Origin: Amycolatopsis alkalitolerans
GTDB taxonomy: Bacteria > Actinomycetota > Actinomycetes > Mycobacteriales > Pseudonocardiaceae
Length of the DNA: 64,000 nucleotides
Assembly (NCBI RefSeq): GCF_006152065.1
Contig: NZ_VDFW01000030.1
Span: 1-64,000, forward strand
Reading direction: 5' to 3'
Position 1 is the first letter of the stretch, and each line of letters starts with the position of its first letter. The position numbers and the translations under genes are program-made. This document shows positions 9,388 to 18,077 of this stretch, one piece after another. The notes under the pieces were generated by a model. The model was not told the DNA's origin, searched no databases, and was given only the letters and a program-made list of their open reading frames with translations.

Positions 9388-10655
9388 AGGTATTCCACCT
9401 GCGGTCCGGACAGCCGGTGCCGGGTGTCGAGCACCAGCTTCGCTTCGGCGCCGACGAATTCGTAGTCGATGTCGTCGTGATCGGTCAGCAGTACCACCGC
9501 ATCCGCCTGGTGGATCTCGGCCTCGGTCAGCTCCACGAGCTTCATCGACGCCGGGCAGCGGTGCGGTTCCACGTGCGAGTCGACCACGTGGACCACCGCG
9601 CCCCGCGTGGCGAGCAGGTCGATCACCCGCAGTACGGGGGATTCGCGAATGTCTCCGGTGTTGGGCTTGTACGCCATGCCCAGCACCAGGATGACGCTAT
9701 CCCGCAGGCTCTTGCGCTGCCAGTCGAGCGTCCGGACGAGCCGTTGCACGACATAGTCGGGCATCTGGTCGTTGATGTCGTTGGCGAGCGCCACGAAGCG
9801 GAAGTCGCGGTTGAGGCTGCGCCGCACATGCCACGACAGGTACCCGGTGTCGACCGGCAGGCAGTGCCCGCCGACACCCGGCCCCGGGGTGAACCGGCAG
9901 TACCCGAACGGTTTGGTGGTCGCCGCGTCGATCGCTTCCCACACGTCGACGCCGAGTTCGTGCGCGAACACCGCGATCTCGTTCACCAGCGCGATGTTGA
10001 CGTGCCGGAAGGTGTTTTCCAGCAGCTTCGTGAGCTCGGCCTCCTTGGTGGTGCTGACCGGGACCGTGGTTTGGACCAGACGGGCGTAGAGGCTCTTGAC
10101 GGCGACCAGGGAAGCCGCGTCGACGCCGGAGACGATCTTGGGCGTGTTGACCAGGTTCCACCGCCGGTTGCCCGGGTCGATGCGCTCCGGGCTGTAGCCG
10201 ACGGAGAAATCGCGCCCGGCGACGAGGCCGCTGCCCTGTTCCAGCAGCGGGACGACCACTTCCTCGGTGGTACCGGGATAGGTGGTGGACTCCAGGACCA
10301 CGGTCGCGCCCGGCCGCAGGTGCGGCGCTAGCCCCGCCATCGCGGACTCGACGTGGTGCAGGTCCGGGATGGAATCCCTGAGCGGCGTCGGCACCGTGAC
10401 GATGGCGGCGTCGAACGCCTGCGCGTCGTCGTAGCAACCGGTCGGCAGGTAGCGCCCGCTCGCCAGCGCCCGCCGCAGCTGGTCCGCGGGCACATCGTCC
10501 ACATAGGAACTTCCGTCCTTGAGCGACCAGACCCGGACGGTGTCGAGGTCGAGTCCGACGACGAAGAAACCGGCTTCCACGGCTCGCATCGCGAGCGGCA
10601 GCCCGACGTAGCCCTGTCCGACCACGACAAGCCGGGTGGGAGGCGGGGTGGTCAT
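9384..10655 (-). CDS. Nucleotide-sugar dehydrogenase (UDP-Glc/UDP-ManNAc dehydrogenase family)
   Basis: A 423-residue NAD-dependent UDP-sugar 6-dehydrogenase. It shows the N-terminal Rossmann motif VVVGQGYVGLPLA (10-22), ESTTYPGTTEE, the central helix with ELTKLLENTFRHVNIA, the catalytic cysteine in GPGVGGHCLPVD and the C-terminal GMAYKPNTGDIRESP. The order resembles the WecC/WbpA subgroup, so the product is a uronic acid such as UDP-ManNAcA, UDP-GlcNAcA or UDP-GlcA. It is probably paired with the adjacent epimerase. ATGA overlaps occur at both ends. Confidence 0.9.
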   Translation of the reverse strand: MTTPPPTRLVVVGQGYVGLPLAMRAVEAGFFVVGLDLDTVRVWSLKDGSSYVDDVPADQLRRALASGRYLPTGCYDDAQAFDAAIVTVPTPLRDSIPDLHHVESAMAGLAPHLRPGATVVLESTTYPGTTEEVVVPLLEQGSGLVAGRDFSVGYSPERIDPGNRRWNLVNTPKIVSGVDAASLVAVKSLYARLVQTTVPVSTTKEAELTKLLENTFRHVNIALVNEIAVFAHELGVDVWEAIDAATTKPFGYCRFTPGPGVGGHCLPVDTGYLSWHVRRSLNRDFRFVALANDINDQMPDYVVQRLVRTLDWQRKSLRDSVILVLGMAYKPNTGDIRESPVLRVIDLLATRGAVVHVVDSHVEPHRCPASMKLVELTEAEIHQADAVVLLTDHDDIDYEFVGAEAKLVLDTRHRLSGPQVEYL

Positions 10656-11599
10656 GCGAGAACCTCCTGATCAGGCATGGCGACGGTGTTTCGCAGCCAG
10701 GAAAGGGTTCGCCGCAGTCCGGGCCGCAACGGCACCGGGCTGATGGCGGGGAACAGGGAGCGCAGGGTGTCCGGGCAGGCTTGCGAGTGCTGGACGTCGC
10801 CCCGGCGGGGCGGCCGGTACCGCACCTTCAGCCGGTGTCCCAGCTCTTCCTCCAGCAACCGGACGAGGTCGTTGAGCGAGGTGCGGGTCCCGAACGCCAG
10901 GTTGACGGGTGTTTCGCTCGTCGTCCGCCCCGTCACCGCCTGTGCCAGCACCCGCACCACGGTGTCCACATAGGTGAAGTCGCGGGTCTGCGTGCCGTCA
11001 CCGTGGACGGTGAGCGGGAGCCCGCGCAGTGCGGCGGACGCGAACGCGGGGATCACCGCGGCGTAGGCGTGATCCGGCGCCTGCAACGGTCCGAACACGT
11101 TGAAGAAGCGGAACGCGATCGTCTCCAGCCCGAACGACGTCCGGTAGGCGGCCGCGTAGGACTCGGCGGCGAGTTTGCTCACCGCGTAAGGGCTCGACGG
11201 CCGGCATACGAGCCCTTCGGCCTTCGGCAGCACCGGATTGCGCCCGTAGACCGAACTCGACGAAGCCAGCACCACATGGGCGCCCACGTCCCTGGCCGCG
11301 TCGAGCACCGCCACGGTGCCGGTCACGTTCGTGTCGTGACTGCGCCGCGGGTCCTCCAGCGAGCGCGGCACGGACGGCACCGCGGCGAGGTGGACGATCG
11401 CCGCGACCCCGCGACAGGCCCGCCGCAGCACGCTTGGGTCGAGGACCGAACCGACCTGGAGATCGACGTCGACCGGGCCGAGGTTGGCCGGCCGCCCGGT
11501 GCTCAGGTCGTCGAGCACGATCACGTCGTGCCGTTCGGCGAGTGCCCGGCAGAGGTTGGCGCCGATGAAACCCGCGCCGCCGGTGACGAGGATCTTCAC
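10652..11599 (-). CDS. NAD-dependent sugar epimerase (extended SDR, GalE/WbpP-like)
   Basis: A 315-residue extended short-chain dehydrogenase. It has TGGAGFIGANLCRAL (6-20), the catalytic Ser in SSSSVYG, the Tyr-x3-Lys pair in SPYAVSKLAAESYA, and RFFNVFGP. Its closest described relatives by eye are UDP-glucose/UDP-GlcNAc 4-epimerases. Beside the UDP-sugar dehydrogenase it probably epimerises a UDP-hexose or UDP-uronate. It overlaps both neighbours by 4 bases. Confidence 0.88.
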   Translation of the reverse strand: MKILVTGGAGFIGANLCRALAERHDVIVLDDLSTGRPANLGPVDVDLQVGSVLDPSVLRRACRGVAAIVHLAAVPSVPRSLEDPRRSHDTNVTGTVAVLDAARDVGAHVVLASSSSVYGRNPVLPKAEGLVCRPSSPYAVSKLAAESYAAAYRTSFGLETIAFRFFNVFGPLQAPDHAYAAVIPAFASAALRGLPLTVHGDGTQTRDFTYVDTVVRVLAQAVTGRTTSETPVNLAFGTRTSLNDLVRLLEEELGHRLKVRYRPPRRGDVQHSQACPDTLRSLFPAISPVPLRPGLRRTLSWLRNTVAMPDQEVLA

Positions 11600-13497
11600 C
11601 CGCGGCCGCCTTCCAGCGCCGCGCCCGCGCCCAGCGGGGCCGGCACGTCCGTGCGGACGGCGCCGTTCTCGCCGGGCGCAGTGACGGCGCGCTCGGCGAC
11701 CAGCACCGCCATCGCCCGCGCGTGTCCCAGCACGGCGGCGCGGGCGCGCAGGGTCTCCGGCGCGAGCGGGGGTACCGCGATATGCGAGATGGCCGGGTGG
11801 ACGGGGCGGTGGTCCACCTCACCGTCGCCGAAGAGTTCTTCGTGCACCTTCTCGCCCTTGCTCAGGCCGGTGAAGATGATCGGCGACCGCTTGCCGCAGA
11901 TCGTCATCAGCAGCTGCGCGAGATCGGTGATGCGGGCCGGCTCGCCCATGTCGAGCACGAGTGCCTCGCCCGAGGAACCGATGGCCGCCGCCTGGATCAC
12001 CAGCTGCACGGCCTCCGGCACGGTCATGAAGAACCGGGTCGCCTCCGGGTGGGTCACCGTGACCGGCCGCCCGGTGGCGAGCTGCCCGGCGAACGTGGTC
12101 AGCACGGACCCGCGGCTACCGAGCACATTTCCGAACCGCACCGACAGGTATGTCCCCGCGGCCCGGCGCGCGGCATCGGCCACCAGGCGTTCGCCGATGC
12201 GTTTCGACCGGCCGAGCACGCTCACCGGGTTGGCGGCCTTGTCGGTGGAGATGTTCACGAACACCTCCACACCGGCCAGCCGGGCGGCCCCGAGCAGGGT
12301 GAGCGTGCCGAGCACGTTGGTCTTCCACGCTTCGGCCGGATGGCGTTCGAGCACCGGAAGGTGTTTGAGGGCCGCCGCGTGGAACACCACGTCCGGCCGC
12401 CGGTCGAGCAGCACCGCGCGGACGGTGCCGGCATCCCTGATATCGGCCAAAATCACCTCGGGGGCGTCCAGCCGGGCGCGCGCGTGCATCGAGAGCTGCA
12501 CGGCATGCAGCGCGGACTCGTCGCGGTCGAGCATGAGCACCTGGGCCGGGTCGAAGCGATGCAGCTGCCGGCACAGCTCCGAACCGATGGAACCGCCGGC
12601 GCCGGTGACCAGCACGCGCTTTCCCGCCAGGTAACCGGCGATGGCCTCGACGTCGGTGTCGACCTGCCGGCGGCCCAGCAGTTCGGCGACGTCGAGGTCA
12701 CGCAGGTCGCGCGGGCAGGCCCACGGGCGCAGCAGTTCGTGCGGCAGGGGCGGGGTCTTGACCTCGATGCCGGCCGTCCTGGCCGCGGTCAGCACCACGC
12801 TCATCTGGTCCGGACCGGGATCCGTCAGCGCGACGACGAGCACCTGCGCGCCGGTGGCTTCCGCGACCGCCGCGAGATCGCGGCCGGTGCCGCGGACGGC
12901 GACGCCGGCGATCCGGCTGTTCCGGCGCGCGGGGTCGTCGTCGAGCACCGCGATCGGGAGGACGTCACCGGCCGAGCCGGACAGCATCGCGCGGACGAGT
13001 TCCTGCCCGCGCGGGCCCGCGCCGTACACGATCGCGCGGCGGGCGCTGACGCGGTCCGGGCGCCCTTGCCGGGCGCGACGGCTGCGGATGGCCAGCCGTG
13101 GCACCAAGGCGATGGCGACGGCGAACGGGGTCGCGGTGAGCGGCACGGAACGCGGTACGGGCGGCGTCGCCGACAGGCAGACGAGGACGAACAGCGCGAG
13201 CCCGGCGACGCCGTTCACCCGAGCGACGGCCAGCGCGTCGTCGAGGCTGCCGACCGGGTGCCTGCCGAAGTACAGGCAGGTGGCGATGCCCGCGCTCCAC
13301 AACACCGAGATCGCCGCCGTGACTGTCCACAACAGACCGTCGAGGTCGACGTGGGTGAGGTCGAAGTCGAAGCGGAGCCAGGCCGCGAGGGTCAGCGCGG
13401 TTGCGATGGCGCCGGCGTCGAACACGGCCGCGGCACCGCGCAAGAGCCACCGTCTGCCGGGCGAGCGCGGCTCGTGGTGTGTCGAAATCGCTGCCAT
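11596..13497 (-). CDS. CapD/WbpM/PglF-type membrane-bound nucleotide-sugar 4,6-dehydratase
   Basis: A 633-residue protein with about four N-terminal membrane segments (roughly 15-125), a first nucleotide-binding-like domain (GAGPRGQELVRAM) and a C-terminal SDR dehydratase domain with VTGAGGSIGSELCRQL and NISTDKAANPVSVLGRSKR. This is the large FlaA1/CapD class, which converts UDP-GlcNAc to a 4-keto-6-deoxy sugar. With the aminotransferase and PglD-like acetyltransferase it suggests 2,4-diamino-2,4,6-trideoxy sugar synthesis. A 258-base gap (13498-13755) separates it from the phosphatase gene upstream and may hold an internal promoter. An AGGAG lies 10 bases before the ATG. Confidence 0.9.
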   Translation of the reverse strand: MAAISTHHEPRSPGRRWLLRGAAAVFDAGAIATALTLAAWLRFDFDLTHVDLDGLLWTVTAAISVLWSAGIATCLYFGRHPVGSLDDALAVARVNGVAGLALFVLVCLSATPPVPRSVPLTATPFAVAIALVPRLAIRSRRARQGRPDRVSARRAIVYGAGPRGQELVRAMLSGSAGDVLPIAVLDDDPARRNSRIAGVAVRGTGRDLAAVAEATGAQVLVVALTDPGPDQMSVVLTAARTAGIEVKTPPLPHELLRPWACPRDLRDLDVAELLGRRQVDTDVEAIAGYLAGKRVLVTGAGGSIGSELCRQLHRFDPAQVLMLDRDESALHAVQLSMHARARLDAPEVILADIRDAGTVRAVLLDRRPDVVFHAAALKHLPVLERHPAEAWKTNVLGTLTLLGAARLAGVEVFVNISTDKAANPVSVLGRSKRIGERLVADAARRAAGTYLSVRFGNVLGSRGSVLTTFAGQLATGRPVTVTHPEATRFFMTVPEAVQLVIQAAAIGSSGEALVLDMGEPARITDLAQLLMTICGKRSPIIFTGLSKGEKVHEELFGDGEVDHRPVHPAISHIAVPPLAPETLRARAAVLGHARAMAVLVAERAVTAPGENGAVRTDVPAPLGAGAALEGGRG

Positions 13498-13755
13498 CAG
13501 GGGTGTGCTCCTAGCTCGTCACGCGCATTTCCGCGCGCGACCGCACCAGTTCCTGAGGGCAGGAGGGAACCGCCGCGTATTCGGGGACTGGGCAGACGCG
13601 GGAGGCGGGCGCGGTCGCTCGCGAATATCGTCCTGTCGGCTCAACCGTCCGAGTTGTTTCGGGGTCCGGGAGACATCGGGGAAGATGCTCAACCTTGCGT
13701 TATTCGTACATTACCATCCGGTGGTGCCGTGCTGAAATTCATTCACCGTATCGAG

Positions 13756-14352
13756 TCATCTCTGAAGGAATTCGGCGAAATTGCGAACCTCCGCCGCGAT
13801 CAGGTCGATCGAAGCGCGGTGCCGGTGCGGCGGATACCGCACCGGGTCGGGAATCGCATCGGCTTCGGCCGGTGTGTAGGGGACCGAACCGCGTTGCTGC
13901 ACGGCGAGTTCGACGGACACGCGGGCCCGTGCGACGCAGTCGCCGGGCAGGTCCCTCTCCGCGATGCCGCCGAGGAGACGACCCCATTCACGCAAGCAAA
14001 AAGCCTTCCTCAGCGCGCTCGGCTCGAGCGTGACCACGGCCCGCCGGTGCTCGCGTTCGGCGGTGAGCACGAGATCGGCGGCGCAGACCATCGCCGTGTC
14101 CAGCCGCCGTGCGCGGAACCCGGCGGCCGCACCGCCGAGCCCATATCGCGCGAGAATTGCGGCACTACGGGAATCCATTTTCGCACCGGCGATCGACTCG
14201 GTGCCGGCACTGGCCACCGAGAAATCCGCGGCCACCGCGCCGAGCCTGTCCCGCAGCAACCGCCGGGTGAGAATTTCGGCGATCGCGGACCGGCAGACAT
14301 TTCCGGTGCACACGAAAAGGATCCCGAATCCGTCGCGGCGCGCGGCGCTCAT
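13756..14352 (-). CDS. Low-molecular-weight protein-tyrosine phosphatase
   Basis: A 198-residue arsenate-reductase-fold phosphatase. The P-loop CTGNVCRS (15-22) matches C-x5-R-S. The expected distal Asp-Pro acid is probably DPVRYPP near residue 168. It has a longer C-terminal part than the usual 150-residue Wzb/Etp proteins. Its position next to the tyrosine autokinase indicates that it reverses BY-kinase autophosphorylation, as Wzb does for Wzc. The ATG overlaps the LCP gene stop (ATGA). Confidence 0.9.
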   Translation of the reverse strand: MSAARRDGFGILFVCTGNVCRSAIAEILTRRLLRDRLGAVAADFSVASAGTESIAGAKMDSRSAAILARYGLGGAAAGFRARRLDTAMVCAADLVLTAEREHRRAVVTLEPSALRKAFCLREWGRLLGGIAERDLPGDCVARARVSVELAVQQRGSVPYTPAEADAIPDPVRYPPHRHRASIDLIAAEVRNFAEFLQR

Positions 14353-15392
14353 GGTGTCGAGTTGCCGAGAGCGCTGCCGGGATGAGCCCGCAGGTAGCCT
14401 TCGACGTCGTCCGCACCGGCGTACCGCCAGAGCTGGGCGTCGCGGCCCGGGTCCAGGTACACCACGGACTGCGTGCCCTCGCGGCCGAGCCCGGACACCG
14501 GCGCGGTGAGGAAGGTGACCGCGCCCGGCCGCAGCCCGCGCAGCTGCCAGCCCAGAGACCGCAACTCGCCGTTGGTCATGGTCTCGTCGACGGTGATCCA
14601 GCGGGTCAGCACGTCGAGGAACCGGTACGCCCGAACGGGATCCGAGAACGAACCGTTCGCCACGGCCTTCCGCAGCAGAGCTCGCAACGCGTTCTGATGC
14701 CGCTCCACCCGGTCGAGGTCGCCGCCCGGCAAACCCTCGCGCTGCCGGACATACCCCAGTGCCTGCGTGCCGTCGAGATGGTTCGGCCCGGCGTGCAGGA
14801 CCAGCGTGCCGAACGTCGTCGTCCTGTCGATCGTGACGTCGATACCGCCGACGGCGTCGGTCAGCGCTTCGAAACCCGCGAAGTCGATCACGGCGAAATG
14901 GTCGACGCGCAAGCCGGTGAGCCCTTCGACGGTGCGCACGAGCAGGGTCGGTCCGCCGATGGAGTAGCTCGCGTTGATCTTCGCCATCCCGTGTCCCGGC
15001 ACGTTCACCCAGCTGTCGCGAGGAAGGGAGACGACCGTCGCCTTGTGGTAGCCGGCATCGATGTGCACCAGCATGATCACATCGCTGCGCTGCGCCCCGG
15101 GAACGAACCCAGGCCTGGTGGCCTCGGTACCGGTGGTGGGTTGCGTGGCCAGCGAGTCGCTGCCCACGAGCAGGAGGTTCATCGCGGCGGTCGGCGCCGG
15201 CCGGGCCGAGTCGTCCAGTCCGGAGAACACTCCGGGGTAGCGGCGGATCTGGTCGCCCAGCCGTTCACTGGCCAGGTAGATGGCCGTCACGGCGGTCGCC
15301 AGCAGGACGGCGAGCACGACGATCGTCAGCTTGATCGCGAGCCGGACCCGGTTCGGGTGCCGGCCGGCGGTCTCCTCGTCCGGTTCAGCCAT
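14349..15392 (-). CDS. LytR-CpsA-Psr (LCP) family wall-polymer ligase
   Basis: About 347 residues: a short cytoplasmic N-terminus, one membrane helix (about 20-42) and an extracellular LCP domain. Visible motifs are NLLLVGSDS, QRSDVIMLVHID, VVSLPRDSWV, the pyrophosphate-binding arginines in GYVRQREGLPGGDLDRVERHQ, and DAVGGIDV. LCP enzymes move lipid-linked glycopolymers onto peptidoglycan, so this locus may make a wall-linked polymer and not a free slime. The ATG at 15392 overlaps the kinase stop by 8 bases. Confidence 0.9.
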   Translation of the reverse strand: MAEPDEETAGRHPNRVRLAIKLTIVVLAVLLATAVTAIYLASERLGDQIRRYPGVFSGLDDSARPAPTAAMNLLLVGSDSLATQPTTGTEATRPGFVPGAQRSDVIMLVHIDAGYHKATVVSLPRDSWVNVPGHGMAKINASYSIGGPTLLVRTVEGLTGLRVDHFAVIDFAGFEALTDAVGGIDVTIDRTTTFGTLVLHAGPNHLDGTQALGYVRQREGLPGGDLDRVERHQNALRALLRKAVANGSFSDPVRAYRFLDVLTRWITVDETMTNGELRSLGWQLRGLRPGAVTFLTAPVSGLGREGTQSVVYLDPGRDAQLWRYAGADDVEGYLRAHPGSALGNSTP

Positions 15393-16890
15393 GGCGGTTC
15401 GTGCCTCTGGGGACGAGCGTGTTCGCCGGCAGCCGGCCGGCCACCCGTCCGGCGTGGTGCCCGTTTTCGACGTGGCGGCCCTCCCGGCACACCGGAGGGA
15501 CCGAAACGGCCGCGAGCGGGGTGGTGACCCCGAGGCCGGTCTCGGGCGGGGAGTAGTACTCGTAGTACGGACTGGAACCGGAGGCCGGCGCCATCGTGAA
15601 CACGGTGCCCAGCAACCGGGCGGAAACCGCGTCCAGCGCACCCATCGCGGTCGTGATCTGGTGCCCGGTGGTCTTCCCGTACCGCACCACGAGAAGGGCG
15701 CCGTCGCATGCGGCACCGAGGACGGCGGCGTCGGTGACCGGGAGCAACGGCGGGGCGTCGAGCAGCACCGTGTCGTAGCGTTCACGCAGTTCGGCGAGCA
15801 GGTCGGCCATATGCTGCGACGCGAGCAACTCGCTCGGATTCGGCGGGATCGGCCCGCTCCCGAGCACGTCGAACATCGCCTTTCCCCACGGCTGCAACGC
15901 TTTGTTCAGCGGGACCCGGCCGGCGAGCACGCTGGTGACGCCGACCGCGCCCTCGAGCCCGAGGTAGTCCATCGCGCGCGGGCGCCGCAGGTCCGCTTCC
16001 ACGACGACCGTGCGATGGCCGGCCCTGGCCAGCACGATCGCCAGGTTGCACAGTGTCGTGGTCTTCCCCTCCTCCGGAAGCGCGCTGGTGACCACGATGG
16101 TCTTGCGCGGCCGGTCGACGTCGATGAACTGAAGGTTGGTCCGGATCTTGCGGAAGGCCTCGGCCCGCGGTGAGCGCGGCTTCTCCTGCACGGTCAGCGG
16201 ATGCTTCGGCACGTCGGGGTCGTGCGCGATCGTGCCCAGGTTCGGTGCCCCGCTGAGCCGCCGCAGTTCTTCGGCCGATTTCACCGTGGTGTCCAGCATG
16301 TTCCGGAGCAGCGCCGCGCCGTACCCGGCGAGCAGGCCCAGCAGCGCGCCGAGCGACAGATCGACCGCCGGCCGCGGGCTGACCGGGGTTACCGGCAGCG
16401 TGGCCGGTTCCACCACCCGTGCCGTGACCGTCGCCGGCCGGTCGTCCGTCGGCTGCTCGAGCTGGGTGACGAGCCGCGTGAACGCGCCGCCGGTCGCATC
16501 GGCGATCTCCTTGGCGCGCTGGGGAGAAGTGTCGGTGACCGACGCGGTCAGCAGGACGGTGTCCGGCTGCGCGGCGGCCTTGATCATGCCGGCGACCTGC
16601 GCGGCCGGGAGGTTCAGCCGTAGCTGGTCGACGACGTCCTGCGCGATGCGGTTGCTGCTGAGCAGCTGGGTGTAGGACTTCACCTTCTGCTCGGACAGGA
16701 GGCTGCCCTGGTAGGCCGCGGCGGCGCCGTCGGCGTCGGTCTGTGCGGAAATGTAGATGGTGACCTGCGCCGAATATTCGCGCGGGCTCGACCAGGTGAT
16801 CGCTGCGGCGGCAGCCAGTCCGGCCAGCAGGCCGGCCAGTACGATTCGCCACCTTTTCCGTGCTACCCGCAGATAGTCGCGCAGGGTCAC
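15385..16890 (-). CDS. Wzz-type chain-length regulator fused to bacterial tyrosine autokinase (BY-kinase)
   Basis: A 501-residue single-chain Wzc-like protein. A Wzz region lies between two membrane helices (about 14-32 and 178-196). The cytoplasmic kinase follows: Walker A SALPEEGKTTT (269-279), Walker A' VVVEADLRRPR (295-305), Walker B TVLLDAPPLL (374-383) and a tyrosine cluster PYYEYY (441-446). The cluster is followed by about 55 more residues, which is unusual because it is normally terminal. It controls polymer length and export. The GTG at 16890 has a strong GGAGG six bases upstream. Confidence 0.92.
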   Translation of the reverse strand: MTLRDYLRVARKRWRIVLAGLLAGLAAAAAITWSSPREYSAQVTIYISAQTDADGAAAAYQGSLLSEQKVKSYTQLLSSNRIAQDVVDQLRLNLPAAQVAGMIKAAAQPDTVLLTASVTDTSPQRAKEIADATGGAFTRLVTQLEQPTDDRPATVTARVVEPATLPVTPVSPRPAVDLSLGALLGLLAGYGAALLRNMLDTTVKSAEELRRLSGAPNLGTIAHDPDVPKHPLTVQEKPRSPRAEAFRKIRTNLQFIDVDRPRKTIVVTSALPEEGKTTTLCNLAIVLARAGHRTVVVEADLRRPRAMDYLGLEGAVGVTSVLAGRVPLNKALQPWGKAMFDVLGSGPIPPNPSELLASQHMADLLAELRERYDTVLLDAPPLLPVTDAAVLGAACDGALLVVRYGKTTGHQITTAMGALDAVSARLLGTVFTMAPASGSSPYYEYYSPPETGLGVTTPLAAVSVPPVCREGRHVENGHHAGRVAGRLPANTLVPRGTNRHG

Positions 16891-17095
16891 ACTTCACCTC
16901 CGGCCTTTCGGTTCGCCAGCTGTCGGCTGGGGCCTGGCCGGATGGGTGCTCATCTTTACACAAGCCGAGCGGACCCGCGCCGATCATCACCGGAAGGAGA
17001 GCCTGGCCGCCGGAAAGTCACTGTTCGTAATGAGGCGGATGATCGAATCGGGTAGGTAATGGAATCGCCGGAGTGAACAACCCCCGCGCCGCCGC

Positions 17096-17761
17096 CTACG
17101 GGCGTTCCGTTACCGCGCCTGCCATGCCGGCCGGCGCACCCCTGTCCCGGGCCGGCACACCGACGAGGACGCGATCGCCGAGATGGTTCTTCGTCACGAC
17201 GGCGCCGGCGCCGATGAAGGTGCGCGCGCCCACGACGAGTCCTTGGAGGACGGAGGCATTGCTGCCCACGGTGACGGCGGTTTCCAGCACCACGTTGCCG
17301 GCCACGTTCGCGCCCGGCAACACCGTGACGAACTCGTGCAGCACGCTGTCGTGGCCGATCGTGGCGTTGTACTGAACCTGGGTGTGCGCGGCCAGCCGGG
17401 TTCCGGTGGAGATGAACGCGTTGGCGAGCACCAGGCAGCCGGCCGGGATCCGCACGTCGTGCGCGAGCGTCGCGCGTGGATGGACGACCGACGTGAGGAC
17501 CAGTCCGCGTTCGAGCATGCGGGTGGCGAGACGGCGGCGTGTTCCCGGATCGGCGATCGCTACGACGAACAAGCCGTCGCGCACGTCATCCGGCCGCCGT
17601 ACCGGCACGCCGTGCAGTTCGGTGGCGACGACGTGGTCGTCCACAAGCACCAGGCTGTCGCGCTCGCAACCGCGGGCGAACAGCGCGTCGAGTGTCTCGC
17701 GGCCGAGTCCCCCGGCACCGACGATATGGATGGGCACACTACGGCCGGAGTCGCGGGTCAT
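17096..17761 (-). CDS. PglD/NeuD-like nucleotide-sugar N- or O-acetyltransferase
   Basis: About 221 residues. The N-terminal PglD-type nucleotide-sugar domain has VGAGGLGRETLDAL, and a left-handed beta-helix follows, with NATIGHDSVLHEF carrying the probable catalytic base His, then LPGANVAGNV, GAGAVVTKNH and VGVPARDRG. This is the architecture of PglD, which acetylates the 4-amino group of UDP-4-amino sugars. It is the first gene of the minus-strand cluster, 205 bases before the kinase. I chose the ATG at 17761 because GAGGAAA lies upstream; a TTG at 17779 is possible. Confidence 0.85.
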   Translation of the reverse strand: MTRDSGRSVPIHIVGAGGLGRETLDALFARGCERDSLVLVDDHVVATELHGVPVRRPDDVRDGLFVVAIADPGTRRRLATRMLERGLVLTSVVHPRATLAHDVRIPAGCLVLANAFISTGTRLAAHTQVQYNATIGHDSVLHEFVTVLPGANVAGNVVLETAVTVGSNASVLQGLVVGARTFIGAGAVVTKNHLGDRVLVGVPARDRGAPAGMAGAVTERP

Positions 17762-18077
17762 GGCAGCGTTTCCTCGCAAGCTGACGGGCCGGCGACCACC
17801 CGGTCCTGGCGACGGGTCGCCGCGGGCGGCTTCGCGGACCAGGGGCGCGATCCGCGGGTGAGGGCACCGTGTTCATTCCGACTGGGTGCCGGCGTTCATC
17901 ATGCCGTGTGCGTGCGGCGAATACGTCATCCATAGCGGGTGAACTCGGATGCCCGAGACATTTCGAAACGCTTGGCGACGGCAAAAATACCCGCTCGTAA
18001 TCACTCTTTCGGGGTGAAAATATTGGCCGGTGCTCTACTCGGACAATAAGTCCGGCGAGGTCTCATAGCCTGCGTCT
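17762..18077. other. Divergent intergenic region, promoters of the polysaccharide locus and LuxR gene
   Basis: A gene-free stretch between the PglD-like gene (minus) and the LuxR gene (plus). It is locally AT-richer around 17980-18050, and a small hairpin CGGAC-aataa-GTCCG occurs at about 18043-18057. Promoters for both directions should lie here, but no convincing -35/-10 pair could be fixed by eye. Confidence 0.4.

Noticed and set aside
1-17761. Natural-product gene cluster such as aminoglycoside or macrolide sugar pathway
   Set aside because: No polyketide, peptide synthetase or aminocyclitol gene is present, and the flippase, polymerase, BY-kinase and LCP ligase point to a polymer.
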